From positions 144,804 through 208,803 of the forward strand of contig CAJJDN010000168.1 in NCBI GenBank assembly GCA_905182985.1: a stretch of DNA of 64,000 nucleotides, read 5' to 3'. The notes beneath the pieces are model-generated. The model did no database searches. It had not been told where the DNA came from and was given only the letters and a program-made list of their open reading frames with translations. The first letter of the stretch is position 1; every line of letters begins with the position of its first letter. The stretch is from Paramecium sonneborni (taxonomy: Eukaryota > Ciliophora > Oligohymenophorea > Peniculida > Parameciidae). Of this stretch, positions 23,765 to 36,077 are shown piece after piece. The position numbers were made by a program, and so were the translations under genes.

Positions 23765-25253
23765 TATATTATACAAATAAATAATTAACAATTCAAAGAC
23801 ACTTATTTCACTTAAGAGATTCAACTCAAAATAAATGAATTAACCTTTTTCAAATATTTTATATTATCTTTTGTAAAAACAATAGTATCGATTAATCAAC
23901 TGATTAAACATTTAAAATATAAATTATTTTATTAAATATTTATTAAAGTCCAGTTCTGGAGCATAATAATAATTGAATTTAATAAATTATCTTTAAACAG
24001 AGAATAAGTGGATTATTTAAATAATTAAGTAAGAAGATTTGTTCGATCTAATTGAAACTAAATATAAAATCGTATAACAATTTCTTTTCAAATTCTTTTG
24101 TCATACGAAAAACCGTCTCTGATTTGGTACAACTTAAAACACATCTGGAAGTCCTTTTTAAGATCTTGTCATAGTTTAAGCCTATATGACTCTTACTTAT
24201 TGTGTTTCATCAACATTACAAAATGTGAAATTGAGAGGAGTATTATATTTTTAATCACAAGTGTTTGGCTGCAACTTTTTTCTAGATTCTTACGTAACAT
24301 ATAATACATAGATAAGAATTTTTTAGTATTCCTCTCAGTAATTGATGTATTTGCTCTATCTGAAATGTCTGATTTTTTATTTATAATAAGTTTTGAAATA
24401 ATGGTGTCCATGTCTTTACTTTCCTTTTATAATTGTAAAACTTCTTGAATCAGCAATTAAATCTATTATGTTTGATTTTGATCAAGAGCTTGGTAATTAT
24501 TTGTTAATTTTATTTACATTTTTTCTCTCCTTCAGAAATAATAGTTGGATTAGAAGTTGATTAAATGTCATGAAATTTAAAACATAATTATTTGGATGAA
24601 GCAGTGGTCTAAATCATTCATATACACTATATTTCTTACATTTCCATTTGAAGATGTTGTCTTCTAAGAACATTTGGAACTTGGTGGTTTCTCTTATTTT
24701 ATTGATGATGCTACCTATTTCTTATTTAGTGCGATTTTAAGATTAGGTTTTTTAGAATTCTAAGATTTCATACACTATTAAAAAGTAAATTATATATAAA
24801 TATCTTAATTATTTTAAACAATCTAAGTGATCATTTAATACGTCTCTCAACATCTATTCATTTAAATTTCCATTTATTTTCACTCTTGTAAAAATGTTTA
24901 TTGTAATAATTTGAATTGAGATTGAACATTAGTTTAAATTTTCTATCTTAAAAATAAGTTCTAAGATATCTTTATTATTTTTCAAAGAAGCACTTTCATA
25001 AATAATTCAAAGTACTTGAAAGAGAATTAAGTTGGAAATATTTAAATGATAAAAGAATTTTAAATTTTATAAAATTAATACTCTTTCTTATAAAGCTTTA
25101 TGTTAAATCATATAAGAAATTGATAAACTTTTTAATATGATTTAATATATATTGATATACCAATAATTTCTATTGAATGCAAATAGATATATCTTATAAT
25201 ATTTCATAAATATATTTATATAGACTTCTAGCAGATATAAAATAATTAAAAAA
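23765..25253. other. Gene-poor region with weak coding-like frames
   Basis: About 1.5 kb without a firm gene. Plus-strand frames near 24098-24470 and minus-strand frames at 24193-24411 overlap each other, and neither shows a family. One better candidate, at 24596-24919, is listed separately. Around 24.1-24.8 kb the DNA is somewhat richer in G+C than normal spacer here, which suggests decayed coding sequence. Confidence 0.4.
24596..24919 (+). CDS. Possible small or partial gene, unknown
   Basis: A 107-codon frame begins ATG AAG CAG TGG and ends at TGA. The first ~62 residues look protein-like, with two hydrophobic stretches and motifs such as FPFEDVVFQEH and GGFSYFIDDATY. The later part becomes low-complexity and may be intron or spacer. 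It could be a gene fragment or a terminal exon. Confidence 0.3.
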
Positions 25254-26215
25254 ATGGCTAGATCATAAAAAAGCTTAAGTTTTTAAAAAGAAAATCTTAG
25301 GCTTCCTGGATTTTAAATTTAAAGTAAGATAAATAAAGGAGGGTTTGGATCCATATACAAAGGGATAGATTTAGCAAAGAACAAAGAAGTGGCAATAAAA
25401 TATTCTCAATTCAATTTACAAAGAGAATATCAAATAACTCTAAAATTATAGAAGATAATAGGAATACCTAAGATTTATGGATTAGAAGAATAGGAAAAAG
25501 GAAGTTTTATGAATATGGAACTTTTATTTTAAGATTTACATACAATAAGATGTAAATAAAAGCAATTTTCTTTGAAATGCATCTGTTTTATAGCAATACA
25601 GATATTGGAGATATTAAAGTAAGTACACTAAATGAATTTGGTACATCGAGATATTAAACCTACAAACTTAATGGTGAAATCACTTGAAGGTTTTAATAAA
25701 TAATTATTTAAGAACCACAAATATACTTGATAGATTTTGGAATAGCAAAAGAATAGAATTAGAATGAATTAGGTTTAGAAGTAGAAGGCACATTTTTATA
25801 TGATCCAATATCTGTGCATAAAAGATAGAAATATAAATTTATTGATGACATTGAAATGTTAGCTTATACTCTAGTATTTTTATATAAAGGTATTCAAATT
25901 AAAATATGAGTAGGTCATTTACCTTGGAAAAAGTATGGAAATCAAGTTCTGGTTAATGAAGTAGTATTAAAATAGAAAGAATAGTATATAAATTCAAAGG
26001 CTATGAGTCAACTCCCATTTTCTGAGTTATTTGGGTACATAAAATGGAATCAACATAAAAATAAACTAGATCATGAGTTCTTAATTAATTTATTTAGAAA
26101 GATCTTAAGGGAAAACAAAATAATAGAAAACTACCAATTTGATTGGATTGAATAATCTAATAAAAAATAATGGAACAATTCAATAATAGAAGATATTAAT
26201 ACAGGTATAGATTGA
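25254..26215 (+). CDS. Casein kinase 1-like protein kinase
   Basis: Introns of 23 and 24 nt give 304 residues. A glycine loop (KGGFGSIYKG), the Lys of VAIKYS, HRDIKPTNLM, DFGIAK and a CK1-like GTxxY region (EVEGTFLYDPIS) are visible. The later half follows the CK1 fold (DDIEMLAYTLVFL ... LPWKK). All catalytic residues are present. CK1 kinases are greatly expanded in ciliates, and the substrate cannot be predicted. The protein has essentially no tail beyond the kinase domain. Confidence 0.82.
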
Positions 26216-26301
26216 TTTAAAATTATAGATTTAAATGAAGAAGAATAATAATACTAGAGTGCTACTTGTTTATCAAATTTAGTATATAAATTCTTTAAGG
26301 A

Positions 26302-27145
26302 ATGATTTATTTAATAAACAATTTTATTAAGAATATTAATGAAAAGAATTTTATTTGCAGGTGTAATGTCTTCTATCACAATTATAACAATGTTAGCATG
26401 AAATTAATAATATTGTCATTATAAGGAATCTATACGAAAATGGAAATTAATAGAAGAACAAATTCAAATCAGATTATACAGTTTAACAAATTGCCATTTT
26501 AGATATTCTGTAATTAGATCCTAAACAATATTCATTTCTAATTATTAAAACATCTAGGTTAATTTAATAAAGATTCTTGTAGATAACTTGATAAATATTT
26601 CAATAAAGCTAACAAATATTAAGTTGAAAGACCAGGAATGGTGTAATGCGGTTTATTTAAAAGATAATATTAATAATATCATGATTGTAAATCTTGGTTG
26701 GATTCCTCAAAATTATTTAGACAAAATTGGATTTTTAGAAAGAATTTAATTAAATGATATGAGTTCTGTGATTAAATTACCAGAACATCCTGATCAAAAT
26801 AAAGAATAATATCTTATGAATACATTTATTGATCTTTAACTAATTGCTAAAGAAAACTAACTCAATTAAAAAATCTACTAAATTATATTCAGAAAGATTA
26901 TCAGGCACTTTTAATGAAAATAATTTAAAACTCATGGTAAATCAAATAAATAATTTATTATTTTCAAGATTAATATCCTGTCCCTAGTTTCTAATCCACT
27001 TTTTAAAAACCTTGTTTTTACACCAGACAAACAATAAGCATATTACTGGTTTAGGGTTCATGTTCTTGTTTTAGAATTCTATCCATTATCTAACTAATCA
27101 GAAAATGAGAATCATTATTTTCTATAATTTTATATAATTTAATGA
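26302..27145 (+). CDS. SURF1-like cytochrome oxidase assembly factor (tentative)
   Basis: The best frame carries SURF1-like landmarks in order: a KWKLIEEQIQIR segment (SURF1: WK..LI..I..R), MIVNLGWIPQ (SURF1: VLVNRGWVP), VIKLPEHP, and NTFIDLQLIAKE (SURF1: YRDLEAMA). SURF1 sits in the inner mitochondrial membrane and helps build the haem a centre of complex IV. The exon structure is not settled. A 34-nt intron near 26374-26407 and a 32-nt intron near 26939-26970 fit, but another frame change after ~26830 is unexplained, and the terminal membrane helices are unclear. The 3' end overlaps the next gene model by 41 bases, so one boundary is wrong. Confidence 0.45.
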
Positions 27146-29633
27146 AGAGTATAAGAAAATCTATTGTGAAGTGTAATTTAAATTGCTAATCAAAGTGCTT
27201 AAGTCTATTGATTTATTTGGATAGAACATTATGCTTAATCTTAACGGAGAAGATGAATATAAAACTGCCTTTGGTGGTTTCTTCACCTTAATGATTCTAG
27301 GAATTGTTGTTTTGTTTTTTCAATCCAATATTCAAGACTTTCTTAATAAAGTTAACATATAAAGTGAGGCAACTGAACTTTTTGAAGATGAACCAGATTA
27401 AATAGAACTGAATGATTCAAATTTCATGTTTGCTGTTGCTATAGAATAAGCTAACTTCAACACAAATCCATTTTTTAACATAACTTTACGTTAAAGGTAC
27501 CATAATATATTAAACAGTTCAGATATTATGAAAGACTAGAAAATGGCACTCTCATAAAGAAAGATCAATTCATTGATTTGATACCCTGCAGTTTAGATCG
27601 ATTTCAAAATGTATTTTAACCTTACGGAATGAATTTTACATAATAATATCGGGAAATTGGTCTCGATACTTGGTTATGTCCTTAGTATAACTTGATTTCA
27701 AATATAGGGTTAATTATTCTTTATCTCTCAAGGGAAGGTATACAAATAAATATTTTGATTTCCTTAAAATTGCTGTAAACGAATGTAGTAATTAGACCTA
27801 ATCTAATTCCTTCTTTAGTTGGAAGCCTGTATGTGCTTCCTAGGAAATTGTAGATGAATGGCTATTGGATTAGAGATCTTTTAGAGTTAAATTGTATTTA
27901 AATATTCATTTCATTTTAAGATACATCACTAATAAAGTTATTAATCCTTAAAAAGGAGATGATTATATTTAATCATTTCTTGATGATGAATTATTCTTCT
28001 CTTTTGTACCCAATATTATAGGTAAAGAGACTGATGTTTTTTTTACGAAATATGTTTTGAAAACAGATAATAATTTATTACCAACAAGTGAAGAATTAGA
28101 AGCAATTCATTTGTTTGCAAAATAAGAGGGTGATTATAGAGATTAGAGCATTTATGCCGCTGAATAATTTGCAGCTATCTATTTGAGGAGATCTCCTTAT
28201 ACCAATTATATTTCAAGATCTTATCAAAAACTTGATAAGTTACTATCTATTCTTGGAGGTTTTGCTAATATTGTCTTTGTTGTTTTAGGCTTTTTTGTTG
28301 GAATATATAATAAATAACAATGTATATTTGTAAAATCAGCTAGATCTTATTGAATTGGCTAATGAAGTGTATGATTTTCATTTTGGTAATCAAAACAAAG
28401 CTAAATTTGAAAGACAGTAATTAGTAAAAGAAATCACTTATGTTAAATCCTAATCAAAAATTATTAGTTAAAGATGTAGTCCTGTATCTTCAATAAACCC
28501 TAATAATATGTCTATCAATTGCAATAATGCTTTATAATCAATTAGACCTAGTTTACCTAATAAAGTGGATTGTACTTTAGTAATACATAATGATAAGGTT
28601 GAATCAGATGATAAAACCCATGTATGTAAGAAAAATTCTGGAATTCATTTATAACCTGTAGGAGACAATGAAATAGAATGGGAGAGTGTTGATAAGAGTT
28701 TTATATCAAGTCATTTAACTCAAAATAATAATCATACAGATATAGTTATGTTTGGTAGTACAGCAAAATTCAATTAGGATAGATAAACAAAAACTTAAGT
28801 GGAATAATAAGAGTAAAAGAATATGAAACAATCTATAAAGTAAATACATAAATAAATAATTAATAAAATTGGAATCCATAATAGAAAAGAGTATTTAACC
28901 AAACAAATCTAGATGATGCTAGATAGAAGTCGACCAATAGTTTTTACTTTTAAGTTTGTATTGCATTAATTATTTTGTGGCAAATTATTTTAAGATAAGA
29001 ATTGCATTCTATTAGATAAAGCAATGTAAAATTATTGATTTTAAGTTAAAGTAAAAAAATAAATTAAGATTTGGATATTTGTGTATTGATAGATAAAGTT
29101 AACGAAATTAATTTAATAAAAGAACTTTTATTAGAGAGAGATCAATAAATTCTATTTAATTTTGCTCCAAAGGAAGTCATAACAATTGAAGATTAAAGTT
29201 ATAAACATCATCTACCTGGAAGAAGAGATTCAAAGTATATATATTATAAAATGATTAATTAAGACGTGCTTTTACTAAAAGATTAGGAGTATAATTTAGT
29301 GATGTAGCGAAAATGATGTTTGATAAGAAATTTAAAAAGGGATAGTTTGTTAATCCAGGATTATAGATTTATTATAAATTATATTAAGCTTATGAGCGCG
29401 TCATTTTATCAGAGGAAAAGAATAATAGATTTAATAAAATACTTATTGAAAAATTAGGTTAAGAAGTGAAGGAAGTGTTTGATATTTCAAATTATATTTA
29501 AATAGATAAGAATAGAATGATTATGGATAAATTTAAAAAAAAGAAGGGAAATCTAAATGAAGATGAAGTTGAAGAATTACCTGGTTTATTAAGTATGGAT
29601 TAAAGAGATTTAAAATAATCTATGATTAAATGA
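27105..29633 (+). CDS. Two-pass membrane protein with long cytosolic tail
   Basis: Introns of 26 (27497-27522), 23, 22, 20 and 29 nt give 802 residues. After an N-terminal ~30 residues come the conserved-looking SIDLFGQ and EDEYKTAFGGFF, then a membrane helix (TLMILGIVVLFF). A large extracytosolic domain with Cys residues (DTWLCPQ, AVNEC) follows, then a second helix (LGGFANIVFVVLGFFVG) near residue 395, and a ~400-residue polar tail. I believe this layout recurs in a large Paramecium family of unknown function, but I could not search. The start is uncertain: 27105 overlaps the upstream model, and the downstream ATG near 27218 is an alternative. Confidence 0.7.
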
Positions 29634-29696
29634 TTTTAATTTCACTCATCTTAACAAATTTTCTTAATATAAATTATATATATATATATTTATATT

Positions 29697-31003
29697 ATGA
29701 GTTGTGATATTTGTAAGAAAGCTTTTAATATATTATGGAGAAGAGATACCAAATGTAAACGTTGCAATAGAATTATTTGCACTGATTGCTCTAAATTACA
29801 ATAGGTTAGAGATGTATTCAGAAATATTTGTAAAGTTTGTATGCAAGGTATAAAAACAACTATCTACGTTCAGATTGTGAAACCATCAAAAAGATTATTT
29901 CAGATTCCCTTTTAGCATGGAATCATAATAGTTAAATAGCCAAAAAGTATTGGGTCAAAGATGTTGAATTTATCAAATAAGTGTACAAATTAAACAAAGA
30001 TGTTAAATCAAGTAAAATTGCTAGAGATGTTAAAACTATTATGTAAACTCCAATGAATTACTCAATCTAAGAATTCTTTAATTTGTTAATATTCAATAAT
30101 AGAGATGTAGAATCCACTATAACAAATGTAGTTGATACTTTTGTTACTCGTAATCCTAAAGTAGGATACAATTAATATTTAATCAAATTGACAATATTTT
30201 TATTGTGTTTTTGTAAGGATTATGTTTGTTTAAAAATACTAGAAGATCTTTATCATAAAATACCTAAATAATATTATCCTGAATACTAAACAACATAAGA
30301 ATTTATTAAAGATCATGACTATATGTAACATGATGCTATTTAGGATGTTAAATTTCGATTTAAATTGGAATAAGATTAAATAATAGCAGCAAAGTAATTC
30401 ATTGAATCAGCTATGATGCATTATAAGAATTAATTTTTTCTCAATCTATCATTTTCATGTGCTTTTTATATTTTAGATAAAATTATTTAAAGTACTGATT
30501 CAACTGAAATTGATAAATTTTTTAGTGTGATTATTTAGATCAACATAAATCAACTTTAAACAAAAAATTCAGAATTAGTAATAGCTAGGACAACAACAGT
30601 TGAAAGCATAAAATAATATTAAAATTAGATGTCTAAAAAAAGATCGTCTTTATATTTATCAGTTGATAAATGTTAATAGGATGCTCAATTATAATCTCAA
30701 TAATCCTGTCGTACAGTACAAAGGAAAATGGAAATTAGTGAATTTGAGGCAGATGAGAATGAAAATTTAAGTCATTAATCTCCAACTTTATTATAATCTT
30801 AAAAATTAGAGATATCAAAATTAACTTAAGAACTTTTATAATTGGAATAATAGATAAATTAATTAAAAATAGAGAACTCAAAATTAGAAGAAATAAGTGT
30901 TTAAAATACTGCAAGTCTTTTTAAAGAATATGAGAATAGTTTGAGTGATTTGATTGATTAGACAGAGATATTATTAAAATAATCAATGATGATGAGTGGT
31001 TGA
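29697..31003 (+). CDS. Zinc-finger (FYVE-like) coiled-coil protein
   Basis: One 26-nt intron after codon 50 gives 426 residues. The protein starts with a Cys-rich finger: CDIC, then CKRC, IICTDC and CKVC, eight cysteines in FYVE/RING-like CxxC pairs within 48 residues. The basic R(R/K)HHCR patch that binds PI3P in true FYVE domains is replaced by RDTKCKRC, so lipid binding is uncertain. The middle is helical. The last ~60 residues form a coiled coil. An endosomal or ciliary adaptor role is possible. The stop is 16 bases from the stop of the convergent gene. Confidence 0.75.
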
Positions 31004-31019
31004 ATATTAAATTTTATAT

Positions 31020-32086
31020 TCACTTTTGAAAAAACTAAGGTTCAGTGAAATCTATTCCATAAATTTCTTTGTAAACTTCTTAAATAGATTTATCAAGAGT
31101 TGAAATAAGATGTCCTTCGCCTTTATGAATAACATGAGTTTTAGGATTTTTATTCCTAATAACTTAACATCTTTCTAAGATAATTTTAGAGGTTTCAATA
31201 GGATTAAAAGTTTCCATTTCATTATTTTTTTTAGCTTTATTATTATCTTTGATTTCATTTTCTTCTGTTTTTTGAACATCTCTTTATTATTGCTGTTATG
31301 ATTCTAAATATAAATATAGATGATTACTTTTTTCTTCAGTTTCTAACTGCTTTAATTAAGGTAATGATTTAGTATGATCCATAAGTGATACTACAATAAA
31401 GCAATAATTAAATACAAGGTAAATTGTTATACATGGTAGAAGCAGCTTAAAAATGTGTTTTTTAATGAAGAGAAGGTAAAAGATTTTTAGCCACTAATCT
31501 ACTGATGTAAGCCTTTCTATCTAATGATGTCATATTATCAGATAGATTTTCAAGATTAGTTAATTTCTTTTTTGGGAATTTTTAATTTTCGACTTAAGTT
31601 TAAGTATGATCTTTAAGAAATTGTTCAATTCTTTCTAAACTAGTTTTATCTCTATATCTAAAGATATCACGTTTAATATCTTTAGAAGGATCCCTTTCTC
31701 TAAAACAATAATGAGCAACTTATCGATTTGGTAGAAAATCAAGATCTTTATTTTTATCTAAGGCTTCTTATATACGATCTTTCTCATGTTTAAAACCTTT
31801 AACATAAAATTAAGGATCTCCTAAATTCTTAGATGGATCCTCATCTCTAAATGATGATTAATTAGGTTATTAATAATCAACACAAACAATAGGATTTTCA
31901 AGCATATTGATTACAAAATTTTCAACTCTTTTTTTATAATTCTATGCTAATCTATTGTTGAATTCTTAAATTCTAAATATTATTTATACCTTTACGAACA
32001 TCTCGTTCTCTTAAGTATCCTTTCTTAATCTTATCGATATCTTTAGTTAATGCAAGTTATTTCTCATACTAGTATGAATTAAACAT
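31020..32086 (-). CDS. Unknown soluble protein
   Basis: Two 25-nt introns give 338 residues. The protein is polar with repeated short motifs of the type RDEDPSKNLGDPQF, RERDPSKDIKRDIFRYRD and RDKTSLERIEQFL, which suggests a three- or four-fold helical repeat built around 'R-D-x-x-(S/K)'. A Gln-run and a Lys/Asn-rich linker follow. The C-terminal block (THVIHKGEGHLISTLDKSI) looks conserved. No family is recognised. A structural ciliary protein would fit, but that is inference. Confidence 0.62.
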
Positions 32087-33497
32087 TTAGAATATATATA
32101 TATATTTTTATTAATTGATGTGTTTCAAAATTCTATTCATGCTTAATGAGAAGATATCCTTTATGTCTTTATGAACATATTCTCTTTATTTAGATATCAA
32201 TCAAATTATATATAAGTGTGCAATTATTCCAAAACTTCTATTTAAAGATTAATTATGAGAACAAGATTTCAATGATGTTTGGGTTTCTATAATCATTTAT
32301 TTGGACATTATCATTAATCTAGTTAAACTATTATCATTAATATTTCTATTGTTAGAGAATATAGACTTATTCAACCAAAATTTAATTAATCCTAATGATT
32401 TTACCGTCTTAAGGGGTGATAAACTTCTTATTATTACTATTTATTACTTGCATTATTTATCTTATAATGAATAAATTACTTGGAATTCTTAAAACTCTGA
32501 AATCTGTTGTAAGGCTTTGAAAAATTATGTATTAATAATAGATAACAAGAGATGCACACTAATTTAATAATAAACACGAAAACAAGTAACTCATTACTAA
32601 ACAAAAAAAATTTATTGACAATATTTTAAAATACTTTTCATTTTAAGAATAAACACAAGGTTGTAAATTCTATTATGAAGCAAAATGTTATAATTAAAAT
32701 ATAATTATCGTTATCATAAATTATTCAAGACAAATCTAAACAATGTTTTAATTTAATCTAATTATCTTGATCATTTTCTAAAGCAAATTGTGTATTTCTA
32801 AGAGAATTATTTCAATATATCTTAAATAAGAAACTATCGTAGAATCTTCAATAATTTATTCCCTTATATCTTAAATGGGTTAGTTATTAATATTTAAAAA
32901 ATTTTTTCCCATGAAATAAACTGAAAAACTATAAAAATACCCCTGCTAACTTCTTATCCCAATTTTCTTAATTAATTTTTTATTGATCATATCATTTTAC
33001 TACATTATTTGATGGATGCTATCATAGATATAGAAAAAATTCAAATAATTTAAAGTATTACTAGTTTGACATGATTTGTTTCTTTTTTCTTAAAATTTAA
33101 TTATTATATGTTTAATTTCTTACAACTATTACTACCGTAGAAGAATTTTTATCACTAATAATTATTACAATATTTATTTGAAATAGAAGAAAAGAAGAAA
33201 GAGTCCTATTGAAGATATTTGAAATTTAATAAGTTAAATAGCTCTTTTTATAATTTCGATTAATTCTATTAATATATATTTAGAATTTAGTTAGCTTACA
33301 TAAATATCACATAGTTGAATTGTACTTTTTTACTAAATATCAAATATAATCCTTTAAGGACTGTATCCTAATTACTAATTACTAGGTTATTTAATTATTT
33401 TAATTAAAAGTTTTTTGTACATTTGATTTATTGATGAGTTATTCAACTTTTTAAACTTATTGATTATTAATTTTAATAACATTTTGGGTTTTTATAT
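32087..33497. other. Long region without a firm gene
   Basis: Two overlapping plus-strand frames near 32146-32519 and 32264-32618 look partly coding (hydrophobic, Leu/Ile-rich), but each needs a missing start or runs into TGA upstream. From 32620 to 33490 the sequence is AT-rich with no persuasive frame. These may be remnants of a decayed gene plus the spacer before the small gene at 33498. Confidence 0.4.
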
Positions 33498-33818
33498 ATG
33501 AAATTTGCTTATCCTTAAATCTTTTAATTTCTATTTTCTAATGACATATACTCTTTTGTGAAAATCTTAAAGGCTATTAAATTATTAAATATTTAGATCC
33601 AAAAGATTATCCAATTAGGCTTAGAAATTAATGAAGCTTTATAATTTAGGTCTTAAGTTTATCCTTTTCATTTATCCAATTAGTACTTCAATAAATTCAT
33701 ACTGTTTGATGAAATAGATCAACAAGAACATGATATTTTTCTAATGAATTTATTGATCTAATAGGATAAATAAAATACAGATTTATAGAGGCTATCAACA
33801 GAAAGTAGATAGAATTGA
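33498..33818 (+). CDS. Small unknown protein (106 aa) or last exon
   Basis: An intronless frame runs from ATG to TGA. The middle is helical (KAIKLLNIQIQKIIQLGLEI) and the end is acidic and Gln-rich (FDEIDQQEHDIF). The composition is protein-like, but no family is recognised. It may be the final exon of a gene whose 5' part is not visible in the AT-rich sequence upstream. The stop lies 57 bases from the stop of the convergent COQ8 gene, a spacing typical of real gene ends here. Confidence 0.45.
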
Positions 33819-33874
33819 AAGTAATCAATCATTAATTTTGATAGTAAATTAAATAAGAAACTTATTATATTGAT

Positions 33875-35609
33875 TCATTATAGTTTAATATATTATTCAT
33901 AAAGATTCATAAATATGTCTCTACAATTAACTTTAGTTTTTAATCTCATATTCATTAAATATGCTCCTGATAATTTTCTATGTAATGAATAGATTTCAGG
34001 AGGTGGAGGTCTCATTCTGTATTTAAGCATAACAGGCATAAGTTCATAAATCTTTTTGGTCATTTATTATTCTCCAAAATCAAATTCTCCTTAATATCTG
34101 AAAGGTTCTCCAACACATATGATAGAATCTACATGTGCTTCTTTCATTCGAATACTTTCTTCACCAGTTAAAAATCCTAAGTCAACAGATTTTGATAAAC
34201 ATTCTTTTCGATCTTAAATAGTAGCAGCATAAATAACTCCAATATAATTATCAATAAATTATTTAGTATATTCATGAACTAAAAATTGTAATATAAAAAT
34301 ACCTGCTCCAAAATCAAGAAGTATTAATTTATTAGAATTTCTATCGAAATAAAAATTGGAAGGATTAGGATCGGTTTACATAGTTCTAAATTTAAATAAT
34401 TCTTATAGAGTAAGACTCATAACTCTCCTTCCAATTTCATTTCTTAAATGTTGAGGATAAAATTCTGCTGCAAAATCAATTGTATCACCATACAAATATT
34501 CTGCTGTCAAAATTCTTGAGGTTGATAATTCTGTAATCACTTCAGGAATAGCAAATTCAATTTAATTCCCAAATAAATTTCTATAATTAATTTATTTAGC
34601 TGCTTCTATTGTATAATCACATTCTTCATGCAATTCTTTTCTTGTATTTGCAATCAATTTATCTAAAAACATAGTCTTTGGAAATAACTTAGTATATTCC
34701 ATAAGCATTTTAAGATTATTTAAATCACTATCAATAGCTTCTTTTACTCCTGGATATTGAATTTTAACTGCAACACGTTTTCCTTCTAATGTGATTGCTT
34801 CATGAACTTATCCAATTGAAGCAGCAGCAAATGGTTTTATATCGAATTCTTTAAATTTATTCATCCATTAATTTCCAAATTCTTATTTTAACATCTATTT
34901 ATATAATATATTTATAATACTTTTTCTAATTACTTTTATGGCATTATATCTGCATTCTATCTTGCTTATTCAAATGCTTATCTAATATGTTTTGGTATTA
35001 CTTCATCTTCTTAAATACTTAATGCTTATGCAAGTTTCAAAGGAGCTCCTCTCATTTTACATAGACCTTTTGCAAGAAGTGAAGCATTCTCCTCACTTAC
35101 CAATGCTTGTCTAAAAGAAACCTAATTATTCTCAATCGTTTTTATACATTCCCTTAAGTCACCATAGTCTTCATTGCATTTGTTGCCAAATTAACTCCTA
35201 ATGCACCAAATTCATATACTCTTCCAATTGCTGTTTATGGTACTTTATTTTCAGTAAATTATTTATTTATGGATGGTGCAGAAGGAATTTAAGATTACTA
35301 AACATTTCTTTATTTGTCTTATTCTATTATATCTTACCTTTTGTATTCATTTTGATCTTTATTATTATCATCTAATTTTGTTGCTCCTTATTTTATTGAT
35401 TAGTTTTATTCTTATATTTATTATACCACTTTTTCTTACTATCCATCTATTCCATTCATTTATTACTATTTTTTAGATTCATCTATTAAATTCTCTTTTA
35501 ACAATTAAGGTTAATTCACTCCATCCATTACTCTGTAAATACCTCTACATACACCAGCAAAATCTTAAAATTCCTTTTTCCTAATTAAGCTTGATATGAA
35601 GGGTAACAT
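33875..35609 (-). CDS. COQ8/ADCK (UbiB-family) atypical kinase
   Basis: This gene encodes about 560 residues. Introns of 26 and 24 nt were placed, and spliced length shows at least one more remains unresolved. Order of features: a Gln-rich N-terminal extension; a linker ending AIGRVYEFGALG; the family motif GAPLKLAQALSIQ; an Ala-rich loop (AAASIGQVHEA); TDPNPSNF where canonical kinases have HRD..N; LLDFGAV; and C-terminal PPPPEIYSLHRKLSGA. These proteins sit in mitochondria and support ubiquinone synthesis through an ATPase-like activity. In the usual KxGQ motif the Gly is Ala here (KLAQ). Confidence 0.82.
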
Positions 35610-36077
35610 ACCAGAATTAATTTTATATTTAATAAATTTTACTATTAATAGATATCTATATTCTTTCTTTTTTTATAATATATATATATATGGAAAGTAA
35701 TCTATTTCTATTTCAATTTTAAGATTGAAAAAACTAAGATCTGAATTTATATTAATTTAGCTTATCATAAAAATGTATTACATGTATAAAAATATCTTAA
35801 TTAGAAATTAGTGGTTTTAAGAAAGACTTAAGTTGTTCTTATAGTTTTTTATGATTTGATAAATTTATTCAATATTTAGACCTTAATTTTTGTTAAAATG
35901 ATCAATAGAAATTTATTTTATAGGCTCTGTAGATTTATTGAACATAAAAAATTTAAAATTCATATTTCTTGCAATAAGGAAAATAGTTAGGCAGTTTAGA
36001 AAAGGCGTTAAAATAAGATTTATTAATTCAAGAGGAGAATTTAGTTTGAATATATTAAATTATATAAATTAAGTTAA
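35610..36077. other. Divergent promoter region
   Basis: This spacer lies between the COQ8 and CEP164-like genes, which are transcribed away from each other. It includes a short TATATATA run near 35680. No coding frame looks real. Confidence 0.6.

Noticed and set aside
24193..24411. Minus-strand 72-codon frame starting MDTIIS
   Set aside because: It overlaps a plus-strand frame of equal quality, has no recognised motif and lacks neighbouring exons.
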